The position numbers and the translations under genes are program-made. From contig MU006247.1 in assembly GCA_010093685.1 (NCBI GenBank), positions 310,001-374,000 on the forward strand: a stretch of 64,000 bases of DNA, written 5' to 3'. This DNA comes from Ophiobolus disseminans (lineage: Eukaryota; Ascomycota; Dothideomycetes; Pleosporales; Phaeosphaeriaceae). Under the pieces are notes generated by a model. The model made no database searches, was not told the DNA's origin, and was given only the letters and a program-made list of their open reading frames with translations. Positions 23,801 to 36,544 of this stretch are shown here, piece after piece (within the stretch, counting starts at the first letter, position 1; every line of letters begins with the position of its first letter).

Positions 23801-26800
23801 GGATAGCGGCTTATGCCAGCAAGCATGCAAACAATACCTCGCAGGTTATGCTCATCATCGAAAACAGTTGCAGCTCACGCGCAAACTTCACAAGTCTACA
23901 AATATACTCGCAACACCCGTTGATACCAACCCATGCGGAGTAAAGCAGATCAACGAACTTGTCGTCAATCATACCTTTATCTATACCTAAACTCGACTGG
24001 TCTCAGTTCTTCTACAAAACACGAACACTAATGATCACAGTATAGTTATATCCCCTACACCTCCCCACATAACCGCAATCTGTTTCCAGTCTTTGGCGTT
24101 CAAAGAGCAAATCATTGTCTTCTTCACTTATCCACGGCTCTCAGTATGCACAGTTTTTGGACATCCACTCAATCAGTTCATTAAGAGAACCAAACTCGAC
24201 TACACCAGCATTCCTGATTTCATACCCAGTGAAGAATTGGACTCCTAGTAACGCACCACTGGCAAGGTCAAGCTTGCACACACAACCTGAAGCGGTACTT
24301 CCTTACGAGATCTTGTCTCTCTCAACAAGTGGACCGTTGTCTACAGCTGCACATGTCCACAAGGCTACTCATCCTACCGAGTATTTCAACGCTCAAGTTT
24401 GTATTCATATGTCAATCACACAAGGAGTTGAACCAACATTGCTACACCACAACCAAGATCGGAGATCTACGGGTGCCTCTCTAGAGTCTAGAGTCTAGAG
24501 TCGAAATAATTGGTTCGATGGTATTTGCACTTCAAACACGTCTGACTACCCAGCATCATCATCACCGACTAGAAGCATCGTGATTTTCAAGATCGCTATG
24601 CTCCATTGTTCTCAACTGGTCGTTCCCAGATGAAGTGCTTGATAGGGTCTTTCACGCCCATTGTTTGGTCTTTCGACTCCATGTTCTCGAGGAGCACGGG
24701 CAATGCACAGGCATCGATGTAACGAACCGGAGTCACAGCATGTTGGTATGTAGAAAGTGCAAGGATCACCGGGCTTGATGACAGAAAAGAAATGGATGAT
24801 ACGATATGCGATGTTCAACACTGTTGGGCACATCGGCGATATTTGTATCATGAAAGTGGAACACCTCATTGCAGACCCAACATTACTAGTAAATGTATTA
24901 AATAGACGAATCGCACTCATTGCGACAAAAACATCTTTGCGCTCATTGGTCTGTTTTCATGGTTTAAGTACGGTTCCTGTTCTTGAACCATGGTTCATAC
25001 ACTGGGGCAAAGGTAACATCATGATGCTGTGATTTTTCGCATCTTCTCTCCTCGCCCACAAACCCTTTTCTTTAATTCTTCTCTGTCGAGTTGCGAAAAC
25101 TTTATGTTACTTCGTTAACATTTCTCGGTTCAGGGCTTCTTGGTTCAATCCCTCAGTGAAACAAAAAAGAAGAAGAAGATCCATTGGAACGAGGGGCGAT
25201 AGCTCAACTGAGGAGGAAGCTCCGAGCTTCGGAATGAGTCTCCTCATCGTGTTCCCAGGTGATTCGCTCCATATACTCGAATGTGGATAGATTCGCACAC
25301 TTGCTGTACCTGCTTCCATTGATCACGCTCAGTGGTACAAGTTAGTCTCAACGTATCTTCATCTTTTGCAGGGAAAGAGCTTGAGGAACACTATTTCGCT
25401 ATGAGCCACTGCACTGTCCTTTCGCCTTCCATCGGCACATACAGTTACATTGTAAAGGTCGGGATAGCACAGTCCACATCTACCTTTGAACCTGGGGTGT
25501 CTCTTTGCGATACATGTTCTGATGTACTAATCCAAAGGAGAAGGTGTAGGGTTCACATTGAGAACACGATTGGTACCCAACAGACCAAACTCTCCAGTGC
25601 AACCAGGCCAACCGCAAATTGAACATGTAGTGTACAGCGCTTCTCGGATAATACTCATATCGTACCATTATCTGCACGATGAATGGATTTGATACCTTAT
25701 TGTCAAATTATACCATAAGAAACTACCCCTAACACTACCGTCCCATATCTCCCAGATGGAATCAGGACATTAGTACCAAGTCTTTAGTTTTCAAGAAGAG
25801 CCGCTGGATCCACAAGCATGACTTCTCCTCATTCACTGTGTTCTTGCCTGTGCGTTGTACCACTGGTTGAGCTCTACCCAAAGACCAAACGTACTTGCAA
25901 GATCTTTTCAACTCATGATCAACACATTTTGATCTTGAACCCTCGCACCTCAACAACTCTGCAAAGTGTATCACCCAACTGCCCTTTCACATGTGTCATA
26001 ACATGCCCTTACGATGCACGGAAACAATCTTGATTTTGGGAATGGGCCACGACCATACCGGACAAGATACCTTTGGGCACCAATATTCGATACGTAGATC
26101 TGCATGGTCAATGTGTAGGCCTCAATTATCGCTACTAGGCGAGAGATCGAGGGATCTTATTGCAATTCTACCGCATTCGCACAAACACTCTCCGAGATTT
26201 GGTATTCTCCAAAGGCCACATCGCATCTTCAAGTCCCCAACAAATCCAACTTGTCCCGGTTAACCACCCACACAACAACCTCATCCTCATCCCACTATCC
26301 TCACAACATCCAACCCCTCCCAAACCATCACCCAATTCCGATACTGCCACTAAGTAAACACCCCCCCGCCTCAGCGCTACCCCCGGTACCCACCCAGCCC
26401 AACGCATCAGCCACGCAACTCACACGTGTCCAACCTACCAACAAATACCCCACCGAACCAAGACATAAGCTCCAATCATCTTGTCAAACCAGACTTACTT
26501 TGTCTGGACCGAGTCCGAGGTAATCCGTGGTACGACCAGTCTTCTAGATGCTTCGATTCTGCGGCTAATGCCCCAACGAATCGACGTCTCGCACGGTTGT
26601 ACCTGCTGGGTTTGGCGCACGCAACCAGAATATATGTGAGAGCGAGGAATCGCGTTCAAGAATTGACTGGCGGTGGTAGGTGAAACGAGTCACTGAGAAA
26701 CGTACTCATGCTTGCAAAATGACGAGCTGCGAACATGATCTAGACCGGACGCTGGACGGGAACTCCCGAATGGCGGATAGAGTCTTGGTGCAACTATTCC

Positions 26801-27383
26801 ATGGTAGGGCTGCGAAGGATCTGCATCATCGTTCATGCAAGAAGTCTATGCAGCTGGGATGAGCACACTCATCTTACGACGGCCCGAGGACCTGCCTTTG
26901 TCGGAACGTGTCTCTTCAGAAGAAGCACCAGGAGATTTGCCTCAGTCCATGTATGTCAAGACAAGAGCAGAATGGTAAGATGTTGAAAAGTTTGATTCTA
27001 TGTTGGTATTATGTAACAGACTTTTGGAAGATAACGCCACCAGCTCCATCATGCAACGGTGGTCGGAATGCTCAAATGCAGAGCGACCAGCCATAATGAG
27101 AAAAAGCCATATCAACGTGGCTGATGAGACCGAAAGGAAATACCAGTCTATAATGTGAAGGGCCGTGCTGGATATCCACAAGCTTGTAGGGTGAGCCCAG
27201 CCTTCGTTGGGGTATCAGCGTACTTCGAAAGACTCTCGCGGTGTAGCGGCCGTCTGCAACGATGACAGTAAAGGAAAAAGTGAACTGGATCCGGCTTCAA
27301 TATCAGTCCCGTGGGAAAAGACGCGGAACCTGTTCCTGGACTTCGCGAGAGGTGGGTTGTTGCGATCAGTCACTTCAACGCAC
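17843..27383. other. 9.5-kb gene-poor region upstream of the CON7-like gene
   Basis: I find no exon chain with a recognisable product in this stretch. The longest frames (19419-20225 plus, 268 codons; 22190-22675 plus, 161 codons) have composition typical of chance frames: Arg-, His-, Ser- and Cys-rich in GC-rich DNA. The 17.8-20 kb part is GC-rich; 23.9-26.5 kb is more A/T- and CA-rich. The part next to 17842 probably contains a long 5' UTR and regulatory DNA of the zinc-finger gene. A short (tctagag)n run lies at about 24480-24501. Unannotated lncRNAs or a fast-evolving gene cannot be excluded. Confidence 0.4.
24479..24502. repeat. Short TCTAGAG tandem repeat
   Basis: About three perfect 7-bp units (TCTAGAG) occur in a row. 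It is a simple low-copy microsatellite with no evident function. Confidence 0.7.
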
Positions 27384-29999
27384 CTACCAGCGGGAGTTGC
27401 GAATGGGATCACTGTTGCCTCCAGACCAACCTGCACATAGTTAGGATTTGCAATTGAGTAGAGGACACATGTACATACCACCACGACCGCCACCGCCACC
27501 GCGACCTCCGCCACGGCCGCGACCACCTCCCCAGCGGCCACCTCCACCGCCGCCGCCGCCGTAGCGGGCCATCTCGTGTAGGCGAGGATCAATCTGTTGC
27601 TTGGACTCTGTGAGAATCTGGACGAGATCACGAGCCTGCTTGGAGTCTGGAAACAGGTTAGCGATGTTACTGTTATCGAGAGAATGGACAATACTTACTC
27701 TCAGTAGTGAAGAGGGTGATGGCAGTACCATTGGCACCAGCACGACCAGTACGACCAATGCGATGAACGTAGTCTTCCGAGTTGTTGGGATAGTCATAGT
27801 TCAGCACGTGAGTAATGTTGCGGACATCTTGAAACGAAAGGTTAGCATCAAATCAACGAGGTAATCAAAACGACGATCAGGGAATGATCGCGTGAAGCTG
27901 CGGTATGTTGCATGCTTTCGTCTGTGTGCGCTGACGACATTGGTCACGGCATCTAGTCCAGTGGGTAGGCTGTGGAAATCTCCTGGTCCGGAAACCCTTG
28001 ATAGATACTGGGACTTGGGTAAGTCGAGATATCTCAGCTTGCTTCAGTAGTACCGGAGTAATACCTGAAACAAGAGGTGGCACAGAGCGAAGACTTGCTT
28101 CGCTGTTATGCCCAAGGATTCCTGGTATTCAGATGCGAGAAACACTGTAAGCCCTGGACGATGTCATGGAAGCGAAAGGAGCGAGCGCACAAGACGACCT
28201 AGCACAGCAAATGGCAGTTCACGCATAATGATACTTGGGGTTGGGGGTTGGGGGGAGTGCGGGGGTCTGTAATCATACCAATACCACGCGATGCTACATC
28301 AGTAGCAACCATGATGGGGCTCTTGCCAGTCTTGAATTCGTTCAGAACCCAATCGCGCTCGTTTTGTTGTTTGTCACCGTGGATGGCTGATGAGCTGTTA
28401 GCTTTACTCTGCTTGAAGGAAGGAAGAACACAACGTACAGAGTGCCGGCCATCCGTCTTGACGAAGGAACCGGGTGATCTCATCGGCAACACGCTTGGTA
28501 CCTGTGAAGACCAACACCTTGTTGGCTTTGTCGTCCATAATGGTCTCAAGATGCTTGGCCATGCGGTCACGCTTCTCGAACTCTGAGACGACCTCAACAA
28601 TCTGCTGAATGCGGTGATTGGCAGAAAGCTCCATGGAACCAATGTTGACCTGGATCCAGTCGTTCTGGTAATCGGCAGCAAGCTGTCGGACCTCCTTGGG
28701 CCAGGTAGCCGACCACATGCAAGTCTGACGATCGGGGCGAATCTGACCGATGATCTTGCGAATTTGAGGCTCGAAACCCATGTCAAGCATGCGGTCAGCC
28801 TCATCGAGAACTAGGTAAGTAACACGGCGTAGGTTAGTCTTGCCAGCCTCAAGCATGTCGATGAGACGGCCGGGAGTAGCAATGGCGACCTCTACACCAC
28901 GAGCGAGATCGCGAATTTGAGGGCCCTTGGGCACACCACCGTAGACGCAAGTATTTCGGATGCGCGAGGACTTTCCGAACTTGCTGATTTCTTGCTGAAT
29001 TTGGACAGCCAATTCACGTGTGGGAGCGAGGATCAGGACAATGGGACCGTCACCGGGCGCAAGCAGAGGCTGAGCGTTGATATGGACGATGGCGGGTAGA
29101 CAGTAGGTGAGTGTCTTTCCGGAACCAGTCTCGGCGACACCGACGACGTCGCGACCGGACAAGGCCATGGGCCAGCCTTGCGCTTGAATGGCGGTGGGAG
29201 CCGCGAAACCCTGTGCCTTGACCTCGTTCATCACGTAGCTTGGGAAGCCAGCCTCGTCGAAGGTTGTGACAGGCTTGGGGATGTTCTTGCCCTGGACAGT
29301 CATCTGGTGCTCCTTGCGGTAAGCGTCGACTTCGGTAGGTGTGCGGGCAGAAACAGCTGGGTCCTCCTTGTAGAAGGACTTCTCGAACTTGGGCATGGTA
29401 TCAAGGTCTGTGGGATGGTTAGCTTTCGTTTGTACAAAGGGCAAGTGCTGTCGCATACCCCAAGTTTGCTGCTTCAGGCCCTGGCCGAGCGCAGACATTC
29501 GGTCGCCGCCGTCGCGACCACCAAATCCGCCGCCGCCGCCTCCACCGCCGTAGCCACCTCCACCGTAGCCACCGCCGCCGTTGGAGTATCCGTTGCTGCC
29601 GCCATAGCCGCCGCCGCTGCCACTAGAAAGCTGTTAGTTGTCGTTCTGGAAGGGAAGTGGTGAGAAGAAGGGGTTTCTACGTTATCGCAGCAAGTACGTG
29701 ACCGCTCGCTTGGCCTACAATAGCAAGCGAAGCAAGCGCGGTCGCCGGACTCAACCTGCGCGCAGAAGGTGATGAGCAAAGAGAGAGCGGAAGGAGGAGG
29801 CATCCAAAAACTACGCCACTGGTGCCTGTCCCGTGTGATGGGGGAGATCGTCCTACCCGTACGATGTCTGTTGGCTTGTGTAGTCGTAATGATTGTACGC
29901 TCCGTTTCCTGCATTGCTGGTTTCGTACCCGTTGAAGCCGCGGCCGCCATCGCGACCACCGCCGTATCCGCCGCCACCGCCGCCGCCGTAGGAGGACAT
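27384..29999 (-). CDS. dbp2: DEAD-box ATP-dependent RNA helicase DBP2
   Basis: This is the p68/Dbp2 RNA helicase, acting in rRNA processing, mRNP assembly and nonsense-mediated decay, with a predicted length of 575 residues. There are seven exons: 29999-29857, 29622-29459, 29407-28439, 28386-28279, 27827-27699, 27646-27479 and 27430-27384. All junctions keep frame. Helicase motifs are AETGSGKT (I), PTRELA (Ia), TPGRL (Ib), DEADRML (II), SATW (III), VLVFTGTKR (IV), ATDVASRG (V) and HRIGRTGR (VI). Both ends are Gly/Arg-rich RGG-type tails (an N-terminal YGGG-repeat region; C-terminal GGGRGRGGGRG..). The intron following motif V (28278-27828) is 451 nt while four of the other five are 48-52 nt. 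This matches the position of the long, autoregulatory intron known for yeast DBP2. Confidence 0.96.
27828..28278 (-). promoter_or_regulatory. Long DBP2 intron, possible autoregulatory element
   Basis: This 451-nt intron lies directly after the motif V codons (ATDVASRGI) and before DVRNITHV. It has donor GTATGATTAC and acceptor TTTCAAG. In yeast the intron at this position of DBP2 is conserved and mediates feedback on Dbp2 levels (established for S. cerevisiae). That the same holds here is inference from position and length alone. Confidence 0.55.
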
Positions 30000-30409
30000 G
30001 TTAGGTGAAGTTTCGGTAGAGACCGGTGTCAAAGAACAGATAACGGGGTTTCAAAGAACGTGAGTTGGAGCCTGCAGCTGTGAGGTGTATTAGGTGCAGA
30101 AAAGCGACTGAAAAGTGTCGCGTGTTGTGCGGAAATAGGATGCACTAGAAAGTTGAAGGTGGATGTGAGGGTGAGAAGGAGAGGGAAGCGACAAGAAAAG
30201 TCAGTGCCTTTGCCTCGTCGACCGCACTTGCCCAAAATTTGTTGCTGCCTTGGCGCGCTAGCAGGGACTGCAAGCGTTGCCCTGTATTGTCGTCACGTGC
30301 CATCGCCACCGCCCTGCTCATCACGCAGCATGTATCGCCTGAATTGACATGCAATGCGATGTTTGTTTTGCTAACTGCCAACCGCTTCACGACTTCAGTC
30401 TCAAGGGCC

Positions 30410-32365
30410 TCAAGCAGAGACTCCGCCCGCCCCCAAGCCCATATCCCAAAAACCCCTTTCCATCTGCGGCAAATTAGCTCCGGCAATCGCAAACAGGCAC
30501 GGTCGGCGAGCGGCATGCGGCATGACTTACGTTTGTCGCATGTATGAATATTTGCGCAAGCTCCTCTACCCGTGAGACGGATTGCTTTCCCGCATGCTCT
30601 TCAATCAAGTCTGAGCCCCTCATCATCGCATTCACATATTCGTCCCCAACATACTGCGTGATCCACTCCCAGTACCTGCTGCCAACTCTGACCGTCTGCG
30701 GGTCTTCGAACAAGCGTCTTGCGATGATGCCGTAGCCGATGAGGCACGGCAAGAGAGCAATTTGGAGTGCGAGCCAGTCTTGAGATTGGCCGATGTCAAG
30801 CACGTATCGCGTGTATGCCGTGGTTGCTGCACTTGCGTTAGTAGAATGCTGATGGTTTACAGGACTATGGGAACGGTGCAGTACCCTGGTCCTCTTCTTG
30901 TCCAATGATATCCGCTTCCTCGAGCCCGTATTCTTTGCAAAAGTCGATATGCAGCTTGATCTCCTCCTGGAGGGTAACAACTTGCTGAACTGACCGTCCA
31001 ATATCCTTCAGCGAGCTCGACTTGTACGCGGACAATGCGGTTGCTCTCGCGAATTGTACTAGGAAGAGGTAGTCCTGGATCATATAGTACTTGAACTTCT
31101 CGACTGGTAGGGTACCATCACCCATTCGCTGCACAAACTCATGCTCGGTGTATTTCTTCCACGGTACCTGAATGTCGTCCCGGTCCAGAAGGTATGGGAT
31201 GAATTTGCCTCTAACGAAGTCAACAAAGGATCAAGCAATCAAAAACTACCAACTTACGGTGTGAATGGCAGCGTATACGTGGAGTGGAAGTGATTGATCG
31301 GGCCGCTCCCTTTCCCCAAGCTTACGCTCGTTCTTATGCCTGCTTCAATGTACAGATTCGCTTTCTTCACGGCCTTGACCATGGTCATCCCAGCTGCCAA
31401 GTTACATGCGATCGCGGCTTTCTATCGTCAGCGCGTTTCCATTGTTGTGCATGCCACATTTGTTATCTCGATGGAGTATACTCACAGGCTAACGAGCACC
31501 CGGTACCATGCGTGTTCTTACTGTGCAGAAACTTGCTTTCCAACACAGTCATTCCGCTCTCCCCCACGAGAACGTTTAATACAATTTCCCTGTCGCTCTC
31601 CTCCTTACTGACCAAACGGTTATTTGTCAATGGTAGATGGCCGCCTTTTAACAGCACCCACTTTGGCCCCAAGCCTAGGAGTTTATGGGCCATGGCCACG
31701 ATGTCGTCCACGTTCTCTGGTTCTTGGAATCGAACGCCTGCACTTTGCAACAGAAGTTGTGCTTCCGGGAGGTTTGGCGTCAAAATTGTGGTGAGTGGTA
31801 GGAGGCTGATGATGAGAGTTAAAACTGCTGCTTGAGGAAGTAGTTGCGAGCCGGATGTTGATATCATCACCTATTGCATCATTAATGAGCTATGTTCATC
31901 AAATTGATGATGGTGCACTTGGGACGAATTGTCATACTGGATCTACTACAATCGTGGTGATGTTATATTCTCGGAATGCAGCAGCTACCACTTCAATGGT
32001 TTCTGCAGACGCCAGCATGCCTGCAATACATTAGCACCATTGACGTCTTTTCGAAGACGTTCATCAATACCGGTCTTGACCACATCAACACCCACATCTT
32101 GGCATACTGCGTCAATCTGCTTTCGTAGAAAAGTTGGTGGAATATGATGAACGTCTTGTACACCAAGCGTATTCTGTGCAGTCAATGCAGTGGTAGCTGT
32201 CATTGCGTAGCATCCATGTGCAGCTATAACTTTTTGGTCTGCCTCCAATCCACTACGCCATGGTTGTTACTTAGTTGCATGCGGAAGGGGGGTTTGTAGG
32301 ATGCATGCATACGCCCCACCTGAACTGTCAGAGCCGGCGATCACTAGGATGCGTTTTGTAGCCAT
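30410..32365 (-). CDS. Bifunctional HMP-P kinase / TenA thiaminase II (Thi20-like)
   Basis: This thiamine-pathway enzyme is a fusion of a ThiD-type hydroxymethylpyrimidine (phosphate) kinase and a TenA/thiaminase II domain, 512 residues. Eight exons: 32365-32313, 32252-32071, 32020-31938, 31870-31486, 31417-31258, 31210-30885, 30826-30531 and 30463-30410; introns are 47-68 nt. The kinase half starts ILVIAGSDSSGGAGLEADQK and has DVVKTGML, VVDPVMISTSG and the anion-hole motif HGTGCSLA. After the linker SLGKGSGPINHFHST the TenA half starts PGKFIPYLL and includes YYMIQDYLFL, CKEYGLEEADI and YTRYVLDIG. The last small exon gives ATNMERGFWDMGL, typical of the TenA end. The third domain position and order match yeast Thi20. 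No TPP-riboswitch core was found in the 400 bp upstream. Confidence 0.94.
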
Positions 32366-32757
32366 TATCGAGGATGAAGTGAATAAAAGGCGCCTTCGAA
32401 TCTGAAATGTGAAGGATTGAAGGTACAGATTCGAGCCCCGCTATCCGGCAGTAGGCGAGGTCCACGTCATCGACCTGTAGCGAATACAAAAAACTTCGCT
32501 GTGAGTCAATCTCAAAGGCGCTCGAAACGATCTATGTCCTCTCGATTTAATACATGGTCTCAAGTGAGCACCTAGGTCGATGGTCTTTTGGCCATGACAT
32601 GATCACCCCTCTTACAAAAGTGTGCCCATCGTCGCGTATATTTGTGTTGCGCAAACAGTGACAGCAATCCTTCTCGAAAGCTAGCCAACCTTCGTTAATG
32701 CGCGACCTCGTAGCTTGAGGTTCCTTTCGTACACGAGCGATCAATTGCTATCGGTGC

Positions 32758-34725
32758 TCAGTCGGAGTCACTTTCGAACTCCGAGATGTTTGGGTCTGTG
32801 TCGAAATTATAAGCTTCATACTTAAGCGGTGGTGTGTGGCCATACCTCTTAAAGCCAAGTAATCCAGTGATCCACCCGTCTTATCCACTAAGCACTCCCT
32901 GACCACACTGACACTCTCTTCAGGCAGCATGGTGTCCGGATCTGCCATGTCAATCGAGACACGGATACCTGAGTTGCCTGGACCTAGGTGCGAGACAAAG
33001 TCGAGCAATCCGTCCACCGTGAACTTGGAGATGCCCGAGATTGTGATATTTCGCAAGTTTGCAAGAGCCGCAATACTCCCGAGGACAACATCGTTGAGCT
33101 CTAATCCATTTACGTAGAGATCTTCAAGGAGCGTTAGGTTACGAACAATGACAATAAAATGCTCATCGCGGAAGATCTCGGGCAGTCTGAGCTCGAGCTC
33201 TCGCAATTGCGTCAATTGCTTTAATGAGTCGACGAGAATATCGAGATCATCTCTGAACATCTCATCAGTGTCGCCGCTCAGTGACAAGTATTTGAGAGAA
33301 GATTGTTGGTGCACAAGTGCTTGATGGAACGTCCTGTCTAAACGCAGGTGTAAGAAGTCAGTGTTTGTTTTACATTTGATGCGGAAACAGATATTACGTA
33401 CGGTCCTTGAGTATGTAATTAGCCAATTCCAGGTGGGTCAGGCGTACGTCGTGCTCCAACATGACGGACGTGGCTATAGCCGCTCCTGACTGGAAGTTGG
33501 GGAACACGAGTTGTTGAAGGTTTGTGCACTTTTTCAGCCAAGCCACTACTTCCAAAAATACGTCGTTTTGAGTTCCTTCGAGGTTGATTTGTCCGTGATG
33601 GTCTTCAATCCGTAAATGCTTGAGGGCTGTGCATCCTTGGAGTAAGGATAGGAATGGCGCCGATTCGGTCGATATGCAAATCCAAAGGTCTTCAAGCGAT
33701 TCGCCGTGTTGGTTTAAGGCAAGGAAGCTTTCAGCACCTGCCTCGATATCGTTGAGGATGTGTAGTTGCTTTAAGGAATTTGGCCGCAATGCTCCCAGGA
33801 ACGCTGCGAGTTTCTGGTCGCTGTTCTCCGATTTCCAGGTGTAGATCATCAATGTATTGAACTGTGGGCAGTGCTCGCAAATTGCAGCATGTACCTGCTC
33901 GTCTTCAAGTGGTCCACCGTCATAAATTTCCAAGGTTTGTAAACGAGGAAGTCGGGGAGTCCAGCGGACTAGTGCGTCCGATGACACTACGACTCGTTAG
34001 TAGGAGACACTAAGCTGATAGTATGGCGGACTGACATTCGCCACTTATGAGCTCCAGCATGGGCGTGTGTTGGGTTACGGCTGCGAAAGGTAAGCCTGAA
34101 GTTAGTGGGAATGTTAAGACAGTTCGATCTTACCTTCCCCAATAGCGTCAATGATTGCGGCATTCTTGAGTTTTGTGCCTTTCTTGCCCTTGAAGCTGAC
34201 AAATGTTTCGGTCTTCTCAAACTGCTTCAAAGGGCCAGCGAAGAATTGCCTATTGAAATCATCAGTCACAGCCACCGCCGGCAATGTCAAACAACAGCAT
34301 ACTTGAAGACTTTATTTCTGAATTGATCCTCGTCAAGTAGATTTCCGAGATCACGAAAGTCGAGGGTTTTGATGTATCGGCAATATGGAAAAAGAGAAGC
34401 ATCGAGGGCAGACGCGATGATAGATCGCCACAAGATAGACCATCGTTGAATCGTCAGGAGCTTAGTAGCAGGTGACAGACCATATAAATCATCCTCGCCG
34501 TCACGCACTGATGCTTGATGGTGGGATCTAGGAGTGATTAGTGAACAGATAGATCGTAAGTCGACACGAGACGAATGTAATATACCGGTACAGGTGGGTC
34601 ACCGCAGGTACTGCAAGTGCCCGACTCGCGCACGCGCAGTGGAAAAGAGTGTCGAACTGCTTCTGATTCGCGAGTTCCTCGCAGAGCAGATGAAGGATGT
34701 CATCTGGTAAGACGGGCTGTGCCAT
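32758..34725 (-). CDS. F-box / leucine-rich-repeat protein
   Basis: The predicted 546-residue protein is likely an SCF ubiquitin-ligase substrate adaptor. Exons: 34725-34586, 34527-34303, 34249-34134, 34080-34036, 33986-33402, 33337-32846 and 32795-32758; all phases agree. The F-box is at the N-terminus (VLPDDILHLLCEELANQKQF, then LFHCACASRALAVPAVTHLY). It is followed by LRR-like segments in which Leu spacing recurs (LPRLQTLEIYDGG, SLKQLHILND, ALKHLRIEDH, NLQQLVFPNF, SLKYLSLSGD, QLRELELRLP, LLEDLYVNGL, NLRNITISG). The tail is acidic (ISEFESDSD). At the fifth intron two donor/acceptor pairs are possible (33401 with 33338, or 33397 with 33333), both in frame. The substrate is unknown. The start lies only 174 bp from the divergent RAD9 start. 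Confidence 0.88.
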
Positions 34726-34899
34726 CTTGTTTTGATTATTATTATCAATATGGCTATGTGCATCTCTTGAAGAAGACACCCTGCATGACGTCGACGCGCC
34801 GAACGCGCTAGTGGGGCGTTCTTTCCGCATCCGTCCACCCTCACGAACACCGCCAAACTGTCCACCACACCACCATGCAACGAGCCTAGAGACCTGAAA

Positions 34900-36279
34900 A
34901 TGGTGGTGCTCAATTTCACCCTCACGCCTGAATCAGCGTCGAAGATCCACGACGTTCTCATCTGTCTTGGCAAATTCAATGACACCGTAGCTATCGAAGC
35001 GCGTCGAGAAAGAGTAGGTCAGCGCCTCCTGATTTGAAGGCACTTTCTTATGGTTCTTTCTCAGTTCACATTAACCGGACTCAACTCATCAAAGTCTGCA
35101 TATGCCGCTGTGAGTCTCGATGGCAAACAGTTTTTCAGCAGCTATGAGTGCATACCGAGCCACGGTGGACCGGATGGTCGCTTCACGTGCAGCATGTACA
35201 CCAAAGCTCTGCTTTCCGTCTTCAAGGGACGACTATATGATCCACTAGGACGAGATGGTGCCATCGATCGCTGCGAAGTCAGTGTGCAGGAGCGGGAGAA
35301 CGAGGCGCAATGCCGTTTTATCGTGAAGATGGTGTGCAACCAGGGTGTCATCAAGACCTACAAGCTCACGTACGAAGCTGTCGATGTTATGCACGCTCTT
35401 TTCGATCGCAACGTCGCAAAGAACAGGTGGAGCCTGCATTCAGGCGCGGTCAAAGAATACATTGAGTACTTTGGCACCAAGACGGAGATGCTAGACATTT
35501 TCGCAGGAGAAGAGGGGCGATGTGTCTTCAAGAGCTACACCGAGAAGATCACAAATGGCAAAGAGATCCTCAAGCATCCACTCGTCACAGCAGTCGCAGT
35601 CAACACATCCGACTTCGAAGACTTCGACGTGCAACCAGGGCTACACATCATCATCAGCGTCAAGGACTTCAAAGCCATTGTCATCCACGCCGACACGCTC
35701 AAAACGAGTCTCAAGGCATACTACTCGCAGCCAACACGACCGCTGCAATTCAGCTACGGATGCGACGGACTCGTTTGCGAGTTCACACTCATGACATCTG
35801 GCGACTACACCGCCGCCCCAACAACCCCAACACCTGCGCCACAGGCGCTCAACAGCCAACAAACCTCACGCGCGCCGTCAGCAGCCACAGAGCGCACCGA
35901 CACACGGAGCATGCGCTCTGGAATGCCGCCACCCACCGAAGCCGCATCTCGTCGCGACCGCGCAGGCCGCCTACGTCACCCGGGATCACGACCACCCACG
36001 CAAAGCCAGCAAGCCCAGCAAGACCCTGAGAGTCTGTTCGTCCCAGACCCATCAGAAGCACGACAGCGCGAAGAAGAAGAGGACTCCGCATGGGCACCAC
36101 TGGACTACGATAAGGAAGAGACGCTAGGATGGGATGCGAGTGCAGATCACGACGCATCTGTGTTTCCGACATTCCGTGATAGCGGAAGTGGTGCGTCGAG
36201 GACGAATACGATGGATAGCAACGATGTTATTGAGCCAACGCAGAGGGTTTCGCAGTTGAAGGATTTGGGGTTGTGGTAG
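34900..36279 (+). CDS. rad9: DNA-damage checkpoint clamp subunit Rad9
   Basis: Rad9 is a subunit of the 9-1-1 sliding clamp, which is loaded at damaged DNA and activates the ATR-type checkpoint kinase. It is 442 residues. Exon 1 is 34900-35013 and exon 2 is 35065-36279, with a 51-nt intron in phase 0. The PCNA-like Rad9 domain occupies about residues 1-270 (FTLTGLNSSKSAYAAVSLDG, the FFSSYECI strand, TCSMYTKALLSVFKGR, IKTYKLTYEAVDVMHALFD, PLQFSYGCDGLVCEFTLMT). The remaining tail is disordered and rich in Pro, Ser and Gln, with SLFVPD and acidic/Trp segments (WAPLDYDKEETLGWDAS) typical of the phosphorylated, BRCT-binding tail. It ends in QLKDLGLW. Confidence 0.93.
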
Positions 36280-36544
36280 CATAGGGATGTGTGTAACTCG
36301 TGTAACAGATAAACCGTAGTCGCAGAACACTCAATTGAGGCATCGAAGCAACGCATAGGTACCGCAGCAACGTGCAAAAAGAACCAAAGGCATTAGAGTG
36401 AACGGAGGTAGGAATCCTCTCGGTTGAACATCAACCGTGCGCAAACCGATGTTTTCCCATAGTCGCAGGCTCACGTTCTGGGCATTTCGCAGACAGCATC
36501 TCCAAACGTCCTCGGCCCCAACCTGTCCTACATCAGAAGACTGA

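Noticed and set aside
32430..32460. tRNA-like T-loop (AGATTCGAGCCCC)
   Set aside because: No matching acceptor, D or anticodon stems could be built around it on either strand.
32366..32757. Possible TPP riboswitch upstream of the Thi20-like gene
   Set aside because: Thiamine genes in fungi can carry TPP riboswitches, so I searched the minus-strand leader. A GCGGGGC stretch is present, but neither the CTGAGA element nor the second conserved helix was found, and the region lacks a suitable leader intron.
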